Under the pieces are notes generated by a model, which was not told the DNA's origin, searched no databases, and saw nothing but the letters and a program-made list of their open reading frames with translations. A program made the position numbers and the translations under genes. A stretch of DNA of 6,678 nt from contig CAAENE010000312.1 of assembly GCA_900757255.1 (NCBI GenBank), forward strand, positions 1-6,678, given 5' to 3'. The DNA is from Clostridia bacterium. GTDB lineage: Bacteria; Bacillota; Clostridia; HGM11514. Below are positions 6,644 to 6,678 of this stretch, one piece after another; position 1 is the first letter of the stretch, and the number at the start of each line of letters is the position of its first letter.

Positions 6644-6678
6644 CCTCGCCGATATGTCCCCCACCTCGCGAGAAGGCG

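Noticed and set aside
6644..6678. Palindrome CTCGCGAG (6665-6672) and CGCC/GGCG ends after argH, as a possible terminator or REP-like repeat
   Set aside because: The window stops here, there is no T tract, and the stem is short; it cannot be judged without downstream sequence.

Overview
The window carries six complete protein-coding genes and no sign of a mobile element, CRISPR array, tRNA or rRNA. It looks like an ordinary chromosomal segment of a low-to-mid GC Firmicute, most likely a member of the Clostridia (possibly an Oscillospiraceae/Ruminococcaceae-type genome). This placement rests on three things: strong AGGAGG-type ribosome binding sites; a secreted amidase with a copper-amine-oxidase-like N-terminal domain plus an AMIN domain, a combination common in Clostridia; and sigma-A-like promoters in AT-rich spacers. 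The taxonomic placement is an inference from style, not a database result.

Left half (minus strand, read from right to left): ruvC (3350-3841), ruvA (2657-3244), ruvB (1640-2644) and a secreted N-acetylmuramoyl-L-alanine amidase (45-1553), followed by a strong intrinsic terminator at the very left edge. RuvA and RuvB form the branch-migration motor and RuvC the resolvase for Holliday junctions, so the first three genes are one complete recombination module. The amidase is a cell-wall hydrolase that may be read from the same transcript or from its own weak promoter in the 86-base gap.

Right half (plus strand): argG (3972-5192) and argH (5258-6643), the last two enzymes of arginine biosynthesis (citrulline + aspartate -> argininosuccinate -> arginine + fumarate). 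A GC-rich hairpin with a short T tract lies between them and could reduce transcription into argH.

The two halves diverge from a 130-base AT-rich spacer (3842-3971). It holds a near-consensus sigma-A promoter for argG, a possible overlapping extended -10 promoter for ruvC, and an 18-base perfect A/T palindrome in the argG leader. I found no convincing new biological system. The best leads are regulatory: the compact divergent promoter region, the argG/argH hairpin, and a 9-base extended -10-like word present before both ruvC and the amidase gene.
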